A stretch of 64,000 nt of DNA from Niallia circulans (GTDB lineage: Bacteria; Bacillota; Bacilli; Bacillales; Cytobacillaceae), in contig NZ_RIBP01000004.1 in NCBI RefSeq assembly GCF_007273535.1, positions 1,712,001 through 1,776,000 of the forward strand, written 5' to 3'. Of the stretch, positions 27,949-37,578 are shown in pieces. The notes beneath the pieces were generated by a model. The model was not told where the DNA came from. It ran no database searches and saw only the letters and a list, made by a program, of their open reading frames with translations. The stretch's first letter is position 1; each line of letters opens with the position of its first letter. The translations under genes were made by a program, and so were the position numbers.

Positions 27949-27976
27949 TTTCAAATATACCCCATATAGGTATAAG
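27949..27976 (+). promoter_or_regulatory. copA promoter with second CsoR operator
   Basis: The palindrome ATACCCCATATAGGTAT (27957-27973) repeats the CsoR operator design just before copA. TTTCAA (27949-27954), 16 bp, TATAAG (27971-27976) is a plausible promoter under it. Confidence 0.72.
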
Positions 27977-27987
27977 GAGTGAGTAAG

Positions 27988-30429
27988 ATGAGCAATGAAG
28001 CATCAACAGCAGAAAAATCGAAAACATTAAAAGAACAGCAATATCAAATCACTGGGATGACATGTGCAGCTTGTGCTAATCGAATTGAGAAGGGCTTGGC
28101 AAGGCTTGCTGGTGTTGAAGAGGCAAATGTGAATTTAGCGCTAGAAAAAGCAATTGTCACATTTGATGCAGAAAAAATTACTGCAAACGATATTCAACAG
28201 AAGGTGGAAAACCTCGGCTATGGCGTTGTGGAAGAAAAAGCTGTGCTTGCTATTAGCGGTATGACATGTGCAGCTTGTGCTGCAAGAATTGAAAAAGGCC
28301 TGAATAAGCTGGAAGGAGTTCAAGAAGCAACGGTAAACCTTGCCTTAGAAAAGGGGACTATTTCCTACAATCCTGCCGTAACTGGCACGGCCGACATGAT
28401 TGCGAAAATCAAGAAGCTTGGATACAGTGCAAATCTGCAAACAGACGAAAATGAAAAGGAAGTGCTTGATTACCGAGAACAAGAAAAGAAAAAGCAGCAG
28501 CTTAAATTCATGATTTCTCTACTGCTGTCATTACCATTACTATGGGCAATGGCTGGACATTTTCAATTTACTTCGTTTATGTATGTACCAGAGGCATTTA
28601 TGAATCCATGGGTACAATTATTGCTCGCGACGCCTGTGCAATTTATTATTGGTTTTCAATTTTATGCAGGAGCTTATAAAGCATTAAAGAATTTCAGTGC
28701 GAATATGGATGTCCTTGTAGCATTAGGAACATCCGCAGCGTATTTTTACAGCTTGTATCTAACTTTAAATAGTTTAGGCGGGCATGCTCATATCGATGGC
28801 CTATATTTTGAAACAAGCTCTGTATTAATAACGCTAATTCTTTTGGGAAAACTATTCGAAGCAAGAGCAAAAGGGAAATCGTCAGAGGCAATTAAAAAGC
28901 TGATGGGACTTCAGCCAAAAACAGCTATCGTTGAAAGAGAAAATATCGAAGCAGAAATTCCCCTTGAAGAAGTGGTAATCGGCGATATCCTTCATGTTAA
29001 GCCAGGTGAACGGATTCCAGTAGACGGGGAAATAATATCTGGTCAAACAGCAGTAGATGAATCCATGCTGACAGGGGAGAGCATTCCGATAGACAAAACC
29101 CTTGGAGATGCAGTGTTTGGCGCTACGATAAATAAGCAAGGGTTCATTAAAGTACGAGCAGCAAAAGTCGGCAAGGATACAGCATTGGCGCAAATTATTA
29201 AGGCTGTCGAAGCAGCTCAAGGCTCAAAGGCACCAATACAGCGACTTGCAGACCGAATTTCAGGGGTTTTTGTGCCGATAGTTGTTGGGATTGCTGTCTT
29301 AACATTTGTTGTCTGGTATGTTTTCATCAATCCTGGAGATTTTGCTGCAAGCCTTGAAAAGCTGATAGCGGTACTGGTCATTGCGTGTCCGTGTGCATTA
29401 GGGCTTGCAACACCTACCTCTATCATGGCTGGATCTGGAAGAGCAGCAGAGTTCGGTATTTTATTTAAAGGTGGAGAGCATCTGGAAAACACCCATCGGA
29501 TTGATACAATCCTTTTAGACAAAACAGGAACAATCACGAATGGGAAGCCTGTATTGACAGATGTATTACCTGTAATCGACCGAAATTCATTCCTAACTTA
29601 CGTTGCTTCTGCTGAGAAGCAGTCCGAACATCCACTTGCAGCAGCAATAGTGGAAGGCGCAACTGCTGAAAATATACAACTTGAATCTGCAGAGCAATTT
29701 GAAGCAATTCCCGGCTATGGAATTAAAGCACTTGTCAAAGACCAAACAGTGCTTGTTGGAACAAGAAGGTTGATGGAGCTTCATCAAATTGACACAGGCT
29801 ATCATCTGCAGGATATGGAGGAGCTCGAGAAACAGGGAAAAACGGCGATGCTTGTCAGCGTTGCTAACAAATATGCAGGGATTATTGCTGTCGCAGATAC
29901 AATTAAAGATACATCTAAGCAAGCAATGAAACGGCTGCATGAGCTTGGCCTTGAAACAGTAATGATTACAGGAGACAATTTGGCAACAGCCAAGGCTATT
30001 GCAGACCAAGCAGGTATAGACCGAGTAATTGCTGAAGTTCTTCCAGACGAAAAAGCAGAGGAAGTCAAAAAGCTTCAGCAGCAAGGCAAAAAAGTCGCAA
30101 TGGTGGGGGATGGCATTAATGATGCTCCTGCACTTGCACTAGCTGACATTGGAATGGCAATCGGTACAGGCACAGATGTTGCCATGGAAGCGGCTGATGT
30201 TACATTAATCAGAGGCGATTTAAATAGCATTGCAGACAGCATTCTTATGAGCAGGAAAACTATCCGCAATATAAAGCAAAATTTATTTTGGGCATTTGCC
30301 TACAATGTTCTTGGCATCCCGATTGCAGCAGCTGGACTGCTGGCACCTTGGCTTGCAGGTGCTGCAATGGCCTTCAGCTCTGTATCCGTTGTTCTTAATG
30401 CATTGCGTTTACAGAAGATGAAACTGTAG
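27988..30429 (+). CDS. copA: Copper-exporting P1B-type ATPase CopA
   Basis: Protein of 813 residues. Two N-terminal HMA domains each carry GMTCAAC; eight TM segments follow, with the ion-path motif CPC ([15 protein letters not shown]), the phosphorylation site DKTGT and the hinge [10 protein letters not shown]; the soluble [10 protein letters not shown] contains the P1B-specific HP pair. It exports Cu(I) from the cytoplasm. ATG 27988 is 8 nt after AAGGAG; the GTG at 27979 overlaps that SD and is rejected. Confidence 0.96.
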   Translation: MSNEASTAEKSKTLKEQQYQITGMTCAACANRIEKGLARLAGVEEANVNLALEKAIVTFDAEKITANDIQQKVENLGYGVVEEKAVLAISGMTCAACAARIEKGLNKLEGVQEATVNLALEKGTISYNPAVTGTADMIAKIKKLGYSANLQTDENEKEVLDYREQEKKKQQLKFMISLLLSLPLLWAMAGHFQFTSFMYVPEAFMNPWVQLLLATPVQFIIGFQFYAGAYKALKNFSANMDVLVALGTSAAYFYSLYLTLNSLGGHAHIDGLYFETSSVLITLILLGKLFEARAKGKSSEAIKKLMGLQPKTAIVERENIEAEIPLEEVVIGDILHVKPGERIPVDGEIISGQTAVDESMLTGESIPIDKTLGDAVFGATINKQGFIKVRAAKVGKDTALAQIIKAVEAAQGSKAPIQRLADRISGVFVPIVVGIAVLTFVVWYVFINPGDFAASLEKLIAVLVIACPCALGLATPTSIMAGSGRAAEFGILFKGGEHLENTHRIDTILLDKTGTITNGKPVLTDVLPVIDRNSFLTYVASAEKQSEHPLAAAIVEGATAENIQLESAEQFEAIPGYGIKALVKDQTVLVGTRRLMELHQIDTGYHLQDMEELEKQGKTAMLVSVANKYAGIIAVADTIKDTSKQAMKRLHELGLETVMITGDNLATAKAIADQAGIDRVIAEVLPDEKAEEVKKLQQQGKKVAMVGDGINDAPALALADIGMAIGTGTDVAMEAADVTLIRGDLNSIADSILMSRKTIRNIKQNLFWAFAYNVLGIPIAAAGLLAPWLAGAAMAFSSVSVVLNALRLQKMKL

Positions 30430-30516
30430 TGAATTTGCTTGTATTTGTTCATAATATAGCCTGCTTTATCTCATACTAACACTGCACGACAAATTATTAG
30501 TATGGGAGGAAAAAAC

Positions 30517-30642
30517 ATGGCAAAGGACAAAAAGACAGAAACAAACAACCAATGGGCTTCTGCTAATGCAGAGGTTACAGGCAAAAAACAAGAAAAAACA
30601 GCAACAGATAACCAGTGGACGTCAGCTAACAAAAAACAATAG
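30517..30642 (+). CDS. 41-residue hydrophilic protein with duplicated NQWxSAN motif
   Basis: Short ORF with GGGAGG 7 nt upstream of ATG 30517 and its own strong terminator. The product is Lys/Asn/Gln/Thr-rich with no hydrophobic stretch, and repeats T-x-N-x-QW-x-S-AN twice (NNQWASAN and DNQWTSAN), separated by a lysine-rich linker. I do not recognise the family. Composition resembles small spore or stress proteins of Bacilli, but that is only a suggestion. Coding evidence is the SD, internal repeat and terminator; it is independent of copA (a 90-nt gap holds its leader). Confidence 0.65.
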   Translation: MAKDKKTETNNQWASANAEVTGKKQEKTATDNQWTSANKKQ

Positions 30643-30650
30643 AATAGCAA

Positions 30651-30693
30651 AAAAAGAATGCAAAGGCTTTAGTGAGCCATTGCATTCTTTTTT
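30651..30693 (+). terminator. Bidirectional terminator after the 41-aa gene
   Basis: Stem AAAAAGAATGCAA (30651-30663) with 30680-30692, inner GGCT/AGCC pairing, T run; also serves the converging reductase gene. Confidence 0.88.
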
Positions 30694-30695
30694 AA

Positions 30696-31550
30696 TTATT
30701 GCTGTTGTAATGCAGTTAATCTTTCGATATCATCTGGGTCACCGAAAATACGAGAGCCTGTATCAAGCTGATCAATTGCTTGCATATCTTCATCTGTTAA
30801 AGCAAAGTCGAACAGATTTGCATTTTCTATGATACGATGTTCGTGAACAGACTTTGGAATAATAATTGTATCTCTTTGAAGATGCCATCTCAGCATGACT
30901 TGAGCAGTTGTTTTACCGTATTTTTCACCGATAGTCTGTAATGTTGGATTTTCAAAAAGACGGTCTCGCCCTTGAGCCATTGGTGCCCAAGCTTCATGAG
31001 CAATTCCATGCTGCTCCATATATTCACGCAATTCTTTTTGGTGGAATAAAGGATGTGTTTCAATCTGATTCAGCATTGGTGTGATTCTTGCCGTTTCCTT
31101 CAGCTTTTCTAAATGGTGGATTTGGAAGTTGCATACACCGATTGCCTTCACAAGACCTTCTTCATATAAGTCCTCCATTGCCCGCCATGTTTCTGCATAG
31201 TTTGGTGCAGCCCAGTGGATAAGGTATAAATCAAGATAATCAAGCTGCATTTCCTTCAAGGAACGATGTAGTGCCTGTTTTGTCTCTTCATAGCCAAAGT
31301 CGCTCACCCAAACTTTTGTTGTGATGAACAGCTCCTCACGGGGTACATCAACGGCCTTCAGAGCATTGCCGACAAAGCTTTCGTTTTCATAGCGCGTTGC
31401 TGTGTCAATGGAACGATAACCGTTTTTGATGGCAGCCTTAACCGCATTTTCACACTCAGCTGGATCCTTAACAAGAAAGACTCCTAAGCCTAAATAAGGA
31501 ATTTCAACACCATTACGAAGTTTCTTTGTACTACCTAATGTTAATGACAA
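30696..31550 (-). CDS. Aldo/keto reductase (YvgN/YtbE-like)
   Basis: NADPH-dependent reductase of 284 residues. SIDTATRYENESFVGNAL gives the catalytic Asp and Tyr, FITTKVWVSD the Lys and YLIHWAAP the His; the cofactor end IIIPKSVHEHRIIENANLFDF is typical of the AKR5-like 2,5-diketogluconate/methylglyoxal reductase group. It is a different AKR subgroup from the gene at 22182. SD GAGGAG overlaps the start region. Role probably detoxification of reactive carbonyls. Confidence 0.9.
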   Translation of the reverse strand: MSLTLGSTKKLRNGVEIPYLGLGVFLVKDPAECENAVKAAIKNGYRSIDTATRYENESFVGNALKAVDVPREELFITTKVWVSDFGYEETKQALHRSLKEMQLDYLDLYLIHWAAPNYAETWRAMEDLYEEGLVKAIGVCNFQIHHLEKLKETARITPMLNQIETHPLFHQKELREYMEQHGIAHEAWAPMAQGRDRLFENPTLQTIGEKYGKTTAQVMLRWHLQRDTIIIPKSVHEHRIIENANLFDFALTDEDMQAIDQLDTGSRIFGDPDDIERLTALQQQ

Positions 31551-31737
31551 TCTTCTCAGCTCCTCTAAGGTTTTATATTTCTTTCAGAAAAGGATTAAAG
31601 CCCTTTCATATGTAGACATACTTAAAGAGTAAAGCTTGTACCATTTTTTTTCAATGAATATGTATTAAGTTGACCCTGAAATAATGTATTTGGCATAGAA
31701 AGGAGACCATTACACTAACGAATGCTTAGACAGCTAA

Positions 31738-31766
31738 AAGCCCTTAACAATAAATGTTAAGGGCTT
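31738..31766 (-). terminator. Terminator of katA
   Basis: Perfect 12-bp stem AAGCCCTTAACA (31738-31749) with 31755-31766; on the minus strand it ends in TTTT. Confidence 0.82.
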
Positions 31767-31782
31767 AGTTAATGGTACTTTA

Positions 31783-33237
31783 TTATTTAACTTCTTCCGG
31801 AACAGCTAAACCAAGTCCTTCTGCAATGCGAGTTCCGTATTCTGGATCTGCTTTGTAGAAATGGCCGATTTGGCGAAGCTTGATTTCTTCTAATGCAACT
31901 GGCTTCATTGCACCAACGATGTTTTCTACTAATCTAGCACGCTCTTCTTCAGACAATAAACGATACAGGTCACCAGCTTGTGTGTAGTGATCATTGTGAT
32001 CGTATGCAACACTGTCAGCTACACCTGAAACTGCGAATGCAGATGTTTTGTCTTCTGGAGATTCTTTTGGACCACTGAAGCTGTTTGGCTCGTAATAAAC
32101 AGAGCCTCCGCCATTGCCGTCAAAGCGCATTTGTCCATCACGCTGATAGTTATTCACAGGGCTTTGCGGACGGTTGATTGGCAGTGCATTGTGATTGACA
32201 CCAACACGGTAGCGATGTGCATCAGCATATGCAAACAGTCGGCCTTGAAGCATTTTGTCTGGAGATGCTTCCACACCAGGTACGAATGTTCCAGGTGAGA
32301 ATGTTGCTTGCTCCACTTCAGCAAAGTAGTTCTCAGGGTTGCGGTTAAGCACCATACGGCCAACCTCGATTAATGGATAGTCTTTTTGAGACCATACTTT
32401 TGTTACATCAAATGGATCGAAGCGGTATGTGTTAGCATCTTCGACAGGCATAATCTGAACATACAATGTCCATGCAGGGAAGTCACCAGCTTCAATTGCA
32501 TTGAATAAGTCTTCTGTATGATAATCTGGATTTTCACCAGCTAATTTTGCTGCAGTATCAACAGCGAGGTTTTTCACGCCTTGCTCTGTCTTAAAGTGAT
32601 ATTTCACCCAAACTGCTTCTCCTTCTTTGTTTACCCATTTAAATGTATGGCTTCCGAAGCCATGCATATGACGAAGTGTTGCAGGAATACCTCGGTCAGA
32701 CATTAAAATAGATACTTGGTGCAGGGATTCAGGAGAATGAGACCAGAAATCCCAAACCGCTGTTGGATTTTTCAAATGTGTTTTTGGATCCCTTTTTTGG
32801 GTATGGATAAAGTCAGGGAACTTAATTGCATCGCGAATAAAGAATACAGGAGTATTATTACCAACGATATCGTAGTTTCCTTCCTCTGTATAGAACTTAA
32901 CAGCGAAACCGCGCGGGTCACGAACTGTATCAGAAGAACCTAGTTCACCTGCAACAGTTGAGAAACGGATGAACATTGGAGTTCGTTTGCCTACTTCATC
33001 AAGGAAGTTTGCTTTTGTGTATTTAGACAAGTCATTTGTTACTTCGAAGTAGCCGTGTGCTCCAGCACCTTTTGCATGAACAACGCGCTCAGGGACACGT
33101 TCTCTGTTAAAATGAGCTAATTTTTCAAGTAAATGTACATCTTGAATAAGAGTAGGACCACGATCTCCAGCAGTCATAGAGTTTTGGTTGTCTCCTACTG
33201 GGGAGCCCCAACTAGTTGTTAATTTGTTGTTTGACAT
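31783..33237 (-). CDS. katA: Vegetative heme catalase
   Basis: Clade 3 monofunctional catalase of 484 residues. The distal His lies in [13 protein letters not shown], the Asn in VGNNTPVFF, and the proximal heme Tyr in [14 protein letters not shown]. The [27 protein letters not shown] signature is complete. It disproportionates H2O2 in the cytoplasm. AGGTGAT precedes the ATG. A perfect PerR box and promoter lie upstream, so peroxide induction is expected. Confidence 0.97.
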   Translation of the reverse strand: MSNNKLTTSWGSPVGDNQNSMTAGDRGPTLIQDVHLLEKLAHFNRERVPERVVHAKGAGAHGYFEVTNDLSKYTKANFLDEVGKRTPMFIRFSTVAGELGSSDTVRDPRGFAVKFYTEEGNYDIVGNNTPVFFIRDAIKFPDFIHTQKRDPKTHLKNPTAVWDFWSHSPESLHQVSILMSDRGIPATLRHMHGFGSHTFKWVNKEGEAVWVKYHFKTEQGVKNLAVDTAAKLAGENPDYHTEDLFNAIEAGDFPAWTLYVQIMPVEDANTYRFDPFDVTKVWSQKDYPLIEVGRMVLNRNPENYFAEVEQATFSPGTFVPGVEASPDKMLQGRLFAYADAHRYRVGVNHNALPINRPQSPVNNYQRDGQMRFDGNGGGSVYYEPNSFSGPKESPEDKTSAFAVSGVADSVAYDHNDHYTQAGDLYRLLSEEERARLVENIVGAMKPVALEEIKLRQIGHFYKADPEYGTRIAEGLGLAVPEEVK

Positions 33238-33280
33238 ACAATCACCTCGTAATTTATTTGTTCTTTATCTTATGTACTTT

Positions 33281-33330
33281 ATAATATCATCTATAATTAA
33301 AAAATCAATACTATTTTATAATTATTATAA
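33281..33330 (-). promoter_or_regulatory. katA promoter and PerR box
   Basis: TTATAATTATTATAA (33316-33330) is an exact PerR box (TTATAATnATTATAA). Directly downstream on the minus strand is TTGATT (33308-33303), 16-bp spacer and TATTAT (33286-33281). The box lies just upstream of the -35. Confidence 0.88.
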
Positions 33331-33621
33331 ATAAGTTTTTTAAATGGTTAATAGGATAAAAGACTAAACCCTTTATAAAAGAGTAGAGGAAAGGCTTACA
33401 TTAAAGTGACATGAAATAACTTCTTTATAGTAAAGGAGAAAATTACATATTGAATGAGAAATAGGCTGTTTATTTCATACTCTTCCAACAACCATCCTAT
33501 GCGTGATAGTGGTAGAATATTCGCAAGATTAACTAGGATTAGCCATATAATTATTTTATAATGAGTAGTAGAATTGGACGAAACATTTTATACTGTCACG
33601 ATTAATATAGGGGGCTTCACC
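33331..33621. other. Gene-free stretch upstream of the shikimate kinase
   Basis: AT-rich region. A good SD (AAAGGAG near 33433) is followed only by a 4-codon frame (TTG AAT GAG AAA stop), so I call no gene. I see no clear promoter hexamer pair or repeat. Confidence 0.35.
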
Positions 33622-34176
33622 TTGGAAAACAAACGAGTACCATTAAGGGAAAAGAGCATCGTGTTTATCGGCTTTATGGGCGTTGGAAAAACGAGTATTG
33701 GAAAGCTTGTTGCTAAAAGGCTGTATCGCGATTTTCTAGATGTAGATCATGTAATTGAAGAAGAATATGGCATGCCTGTTTCAAAGATTTTTGAGCAGGT
33801 CGGAGAAAAGGCCTTTCGTGAGAAGGAAAAGGAAGTAGTAACAGAGTTGAGTGCAAGAAAGCTTCTTGTACTGTCACTTGGCGGCGGCTCCTTTTTACAG
33901 GAGGAAATAAAGAATGCTTGCCTTGAAAACTGTATTGTCATTCATTTAGATCTTTCTTGGGAATCATGGAAGGATAGAATCAGCTTAATTATTGATAGCA
34001 GACCTGTTTTGAAGGGGAAATCGCTTGAGGATATGGAAGAGCTGTATCATAAAAGAAAAGAAATTTATGCAGACCATCATTCAAAGGTTGATACAGACAG
34101 CAAAGATATGGAAGAGGTTGCGGATTATATTGTAGATTCCTTAAAATATGCATGGGATTTATACGAGCCAAGATAA
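33622..34176 (+). CDS. aroK: Shikimate kinase
   Basis: P-loop kinase phosphorylating shikimate at O3, 184 residues from TTG 33622, which has GGGGG 7 nt upstream; the longer frame from 33574 lacks an SD. Motifs: Walker A GFMGVGKTS, DVDHVIE (shikimate-binding Asp), AFREKEKEV (Arg), LSLGGGSFL (Gly-rich Walker B-like loop), RPVLKG lid and YHKRKEIYADHH. It is 38 nt upstream of a type I dehydroquinase, forming a small two-gene aromatic set away from the main aro genes. Confidence 0.88.
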   Translation: MENKRVPLREKSIVFIGFMGVGKTSIGKLVAKRLYRDFLDVDHVIEEEYGMPVSKIFEQVGEKAFREKEKEVVTELSARKLLVLSLGGGSFLQEEIKNACLENCIVIHLDLSWESWKDRISLIIDSRPVLKGKSLEDMEELYHKRKEIYADHHSKVDTDSKDMEEVADYIVDSLKYAWDLYEPR

Positions 34177-34214
34177 GTAATAGAAGTTACAACTGAAAAA
34201 ATAGGGGTGCTTAA

Positions 34215-34979
34215 ATGGTTCAGCCATTAATAATAAGAGATATCGCAATAGGAGAGGGAATTCCGAAAATATGTGCTTCTTTAATTGGAGAGACAGCAAG
34301 CCAGTTGAAGGAAGAAGCGCATGTTTTGACTACGGAAAGCGTCGATGTAATCGAATGGCGTGTCGATTTTTTTGAAAAAGCAGATGATAGAAGTGAAGTG
34401 CTTCAAACATTAGCAAATATCAGAAGCTGGATAGGCAATATTCCGCTTGTCTTCACATTTAGAAGCAAGAAGGAAGGCGGAGAGAAAGAGCTTGAAAGCG
34501 ATGCGTATATCGCCCTTAATAAAGCAGCAGCATTATCTGGCGACGCTGATATTATTGATGTAGAGCTTTTTAACAGAGAAGCAGATGTTAAAGAGCTTAT
34601 TGAGTTTGCACATGCCCATAAGGTTGCTGTTATTGTGTCTAATCATGATTTTGACAAAACACCGGCAAAGGAAGAAATTATTTCCCGGCTTCGCAAAGCG
34701 CAGGAACTTGGCGGGGACCTTCCGAAAATCGCGCTCATGCCACAAAGCATGGCTGATGTGATTACATTGCTGGATGCAGTTCAAACGATGAAAGAGCAAT
34801 ATGCAGACAGACCTATTATAGCTATGTCGATGGGAGGACAAGGTTCAATCAGCCGCATTGCCGGCGAAGCCTTTGGCTCTGCACTGACATTTGGTGCGGC
34901 AAAAAAAGCCTCTGCACCTGGACAAATTCCCATTCAACAATTAAAAACAGTGTTAGCAATATTGCATGAAAGCTTATGA
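34215..34979 (+). CDS. aroD: Type I 3-dehydroquinate dehydratase
   Basis: Class I enzyme of 254 residues forming a Schiff base. VIEWRVDFFE supplies the substrate-binding Glu/Arg, VSNHDFDKTP the catalytic His, LPKIALMP the Schiff-base Lys, and SMGGQGSISR the phosphate-free substrate loop. It converts 3-dehydroquinate to 3-dehydroshikimate in either the biosynthetic or quinate-catabolic direction. AGGGGTG precedes the start; a terminator follows. Confidence 0.94.
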   Translation: MVQPLIIRDIAIGEGIPKICASLIGETASQLKEEAHVLTTESVDVIEWRVDFFEKADDRSEVLQTLANIRSWIGNIPLVFTFRSKKEGGEKELESDAYIALNKAAALSGDADIIDVELFNREADVKELIEFAHAHKVAVIVSNHDFDKTPAKEEIISRLRKAQELGGDLPKIALMPQSMADVITLLDAVQTMKEQYADRPIIAMSMGGQGSISRIAGEAFGSALTFGAAKKASAPGQIPIQQLKTVLAILHESL

Positions 34980-34980
34980 A

Positions 34981-35014
34981 AAAAAAGGAGATCCAAGCAG
35001 GATTCTCCTTTTTA
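34981..35014 (+). terminator. Terminator after aroD
   Basis: AAAAAGGAGATCC pairs with GGATTCTCCTTTTT with one bulge, five-base loop, T run. Confidence 0.8.
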
Positions 35015-35040
35015 CTATTCAAAAAAAGGAGCAAAGATAG

Positions 35041-36435
35041 ATGGAAAAAGACATGCAGCTGAACGAAGTGGAGCAGATGCTGACAGATTGCAGGCTGTTC
35101 TTTGAAACAAATCAAACTTTAGACTATCAATTTCGAGTGGAGCAGTTGAAAAAATTACGTAAATCAATTCAAGAGAATGAGGAAAATCTCATGGATGCAT
35201 TGCAAACTGATTTAGGGAAGCATCCTTTTGAGTCATACGCAACAGAAATTGGCTTTATCCTGCAAAGCATTACATATACGCTTAAAAACCTCTCTAAATG
35301 GATGAAGGTAAAAAAGGTAGGGTCCCCTTTGGCTTTATACCCTGCTAAAAGCTTTATCCGCCATGAGCCATACGGAACAGTTTTAATAATTGGACCTTTT
35401 AACTATCCGCTCCAGCTGCTGATTGAACCGTTAATTGGTGCGATTGCCGCAGGGAATTGTGCTGTTTTAAAGCCTTCTGAGCTTGTGCCGGCAACATCAA
35501 AAGCAGTAGCTTCGATGATTTCAGCTACATTTGATCCAGCGTTTGTGTGCGCGGTAGAGGGAGGAGTCGAAACGAATAAGGCACTGCTTCAAGGAATGTT
35601 CGACAAAATCTTCTTTACAGGAAGTCCTGCTGTAGGAAAGCTTGTCATGAAGGCAGCCGCAGAAAATCTAATCCCTGTTACCCTAGAATTAGGAGGGAAA
35701 AGTCCGGCATTTGTTGATGAGTCAGCAGATATTCAAACAGCAGCAAGCAGAATTATCTGGGGCAAAACAATCAATGCTGGCCAAACATGTGTGGCACCAG
35801 ATTATGTTGTCGTACATGAAAGCATAAAAGAGAAGCTGATGGAAGAAATGAAAGCAACAATAGGCCGTTTTTATGGAGAAACAGTCGAAAAAAGCGAGTA
35901 TTATGGAAGAATCGTTAATGATAGGCATTTTGCAAGACTTGTACAGATTATTGAAGCAGAGGAAGGAAACATTCTGTATGGCGGGAAAAGTGATGCAAAA
36001 CAGCGCTTTTTAGAGCCTGCTTTAATACAGGCAGATTGGGAATCACCTTCCATGGAGGATGAGCTTTTTGGTCCAATCCTTCCAATTATTAGCTATACCG
36101 ACAAACAGGATGTAGTTAGAAGGGTGTCTAAAATGACTAAGCCTTTAGCAATGTATATTTTTACGGGTTCTAAGGAAACGGAGGAATACTGGCTTAATCA
36201 TATTTCATCAGGCGGTGTTAGTATTAATGATACCCTAACCCATTTGGCCAATCCAGAGCTTCCTTTTGGCGGCATCGGCACTTCTGGGATGGGCTCTTAT
36301 CATGGAATTTACAGCTTTACTGCTTTTTCTCATAAACGGAGTGTATTGAAAAGGGGGAAAGGGTTAAAAATTACCGAGCTTTTTCCTCCCTATACAGATA
36401 AGAAGCTTGCACTTGTTCGCAGATTCCTGAAATGA
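35041..36435 (+). CDS. NAD(P)-dependent aldehyde dehydrogenase (YwdH-like)
   Basis: Protein of 464 residues of the short class 3 / fatty-aldehyde type without the N-terminal extension of class 1/2. Catalytic Cys lies in INAGQTCVAPDYV and Glu in LELGGKSPAFV; FFTGSPAVGK is the NAD-binding loop and HKRSVLKRG the family's C-terminal signature. AAAGGAG lies 8 nt before ATG 35041. It stands alone between aroD and nos; its substrate is not inferable. Confidence 0.92.
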   Translation: MEKDMQLNEVEQMLTDCRLFFETNQTLDYQFRVEQLKKLRKSIQENEENLMDALQTDLGKHPFESYATEIGFILQSITYTLKNLSKWMKVKKVGSPLALYPAKSFIRHEPYGTVLIIGPFNYPLQLLIEPLIGAIAAGNCAVLKPSELVPATSKAVASMISATFDPAFVCAVEGGVETNKALLQGMFDKIFFTGSPAVGKLVMKAAAENLIPVTLELGGKSPAFVDESADIQTAASRIIWGKTINAGQTCVAPDYVVVHESIKEKLMEEMKATIGRFYGETVEKSEYYGRIVNDRHFARLVQIIEAEEGNILYGGKSDAKQRFLEPALIQADWESPSMEDELFGPILPIISYTDKQDVVRRVSKMTKPLAMYIFTGSKETEEYWLNHISSGGVSINDTLTHLANPELPFGGIGTSGMGSYHGIYSFTAFSHKRSVLKRGKGLKITELFPPYTDKKLALVRRFLK

Positions 36436-36495
36436 ATACTTATCTCCATACTATGTTAAGATAAAGAAAAATGACTAGTAATGGGGGATTTCATT

Positions 36496-37569
36496 TTGGA
36501 AGGCAAATTATTTGAAGAAGCCTCCACATTCATTCAGATATGTTATACAGAATGGGATAAAGCAGACCAAATAGAATCAAGATTGACAGAAATTAAGGAA
36601 CAAATTGCAAGGTCTGGGACGTATGAGCATACATATGAGGAGCTGGCTTATGGAGCAATGCTAGCATGGAGAAACAGCAATCGCTGTATCGGCAGATTGT
36701 TTTGGAAAAATCTCCATGTCGTGGACAAAAGGACTGTTACAACAGAAGAAGAAATAGGAAAGGCCTTATTAGAGCATATCGCATATGCGACAAATGGCGG
36801 TAAGATAAGACCGACAATTACCGTTTTTCCGCAAGAGAGTGACGAAAAATCTGTGCAAATTAAGAACCATCAATTGCTTCGCTATGCGGGCTATAATACA
36901 GATTTCGGTATCCTTGGCGATCCTGATTCCCTGTCATTTACTGAATATTGTCAGACATTAGGCTGGGAGGGGAAAGGTACGAACTTTGATGTCCTGCCAC
37001 TCGTTGTGCAAATCAATGAAAATGATCCAGTGCTGTTTGATATACCGGCGGAATTGATTTTAGAGGTGCCGATCCGTCATCCTGAATATGACTGGTTTAA
37101 GGATTTAAACTTGAAATGGTATGCTGTTCCAATCATCTCTAGTATGAGGCTAGAAATTGGCGGGATCTCCTATACAGCCGCTCCGTTTAACGGCTGGTAT
37201 ATGGGAACTGAAATCGGGGCAAGAAATCTTGCGGACGAGAATCGTTATAACATGCTTCCTGCAATTGGCGAAGCAATGGGTTTGCAAACAAGTAAGACTT
37301 CCTCATTATGGAAGGACAAAGCGCTTGTTGAGCTTAATATCGCTGTATTGGAATCCTTCCGAAATGCTGGTGTAACAATTGTTGATCACCATACGGCAGC
37401 ACAGCAGTTCAAAATTTTCGAAGGAAAGGAGCAGGAAGCAGGCAGGGAAGTAACTGGGAATTGGGCATGGCTGATTCCGCCGTTGTCTCCTGCAGCAACC
37501 CATATCTTTCATCAGCGATATAATAATGATATAAAGAAGCCGAATTATTTCAACCGTAAAAGTAATTAA
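36496..37569 (+). CDS. nos: Bacterial nitric oxide synthase oxygenase
   Basis: Stand-alone NOS oxygenase domain (no reductase), close to B. subtilis Nos. The heme thiolate Cys64 lies in AWRNSNRCIGRLFW; arginine and pterin sites are in AAPFNGWYMGTEIGARNLAD (with the substrate Glu) and DHHTAAQQF; C-terminal NWAWLIPPLSPAATHIFH is conserved. It makes NO from L-arginine using flavodoxin or other reductants, protecting against oxidative stress and antibiotics. TTG 36496 is chosen because GGGGG lies 8 nt upstream; ATG 36481 would add five residues but has no SD. Confidence 0.95.
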   Translation: MEGKLFEEASTFIQICYTEWDKADQIESRLTEIKEQIARSGTYEHTYEELAYGAMLAWRNSNRCIGRLFWKNLHVVDKRTVTTEEEIGKALLEHIAYATNGGKIRPTITVFPQESDEKSVQIKNHQLLRYAGYNTDFGILGDPDSLSFTEYCQTLGWEGKGTNFDVLPLVVQINENDPVLFDIPAELILEVPIRHPEYDWFKDLNLKWYAVPIISSMRLEIGGISYTAAPFNGWYMGTEIGARNLADENRYNMLPAIGEAMGLQTSKTSSLWKDKALVELNIAVLESFRNAGVTIVDHHTAAQQFKIFEGKEQEAGREVTGNWAWLIPPLSPAATHIFHQRYNNDIKKPNYFNRKSN

Positions 37570-37578
37570 TGTATATTG

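Noticed and set aside
27979..27981. GTG start for copA
   Set aside because: It overlaps the SD AAGGAG; ATG 27988 has normal spacing.
29217..30269. Several minus-strand frames inside copA
   Set aside because: Antisense to a complete P-type ATPase with all motifs; no promoters or SDs.
31660..31770. Possible small RNA with TTGACC promoter and hairpin downstream of katA
   Set aside because: The -10 is poor and the hairpin has its U tract only on the minus strand, where it serves katA.
33433..33460. SD-like AAAGGAG before aroK suggesting a leader peptide
   Set aside because: The only frame is four codons long and starts with TTG at excessive spacing; no attenuator structure follows.
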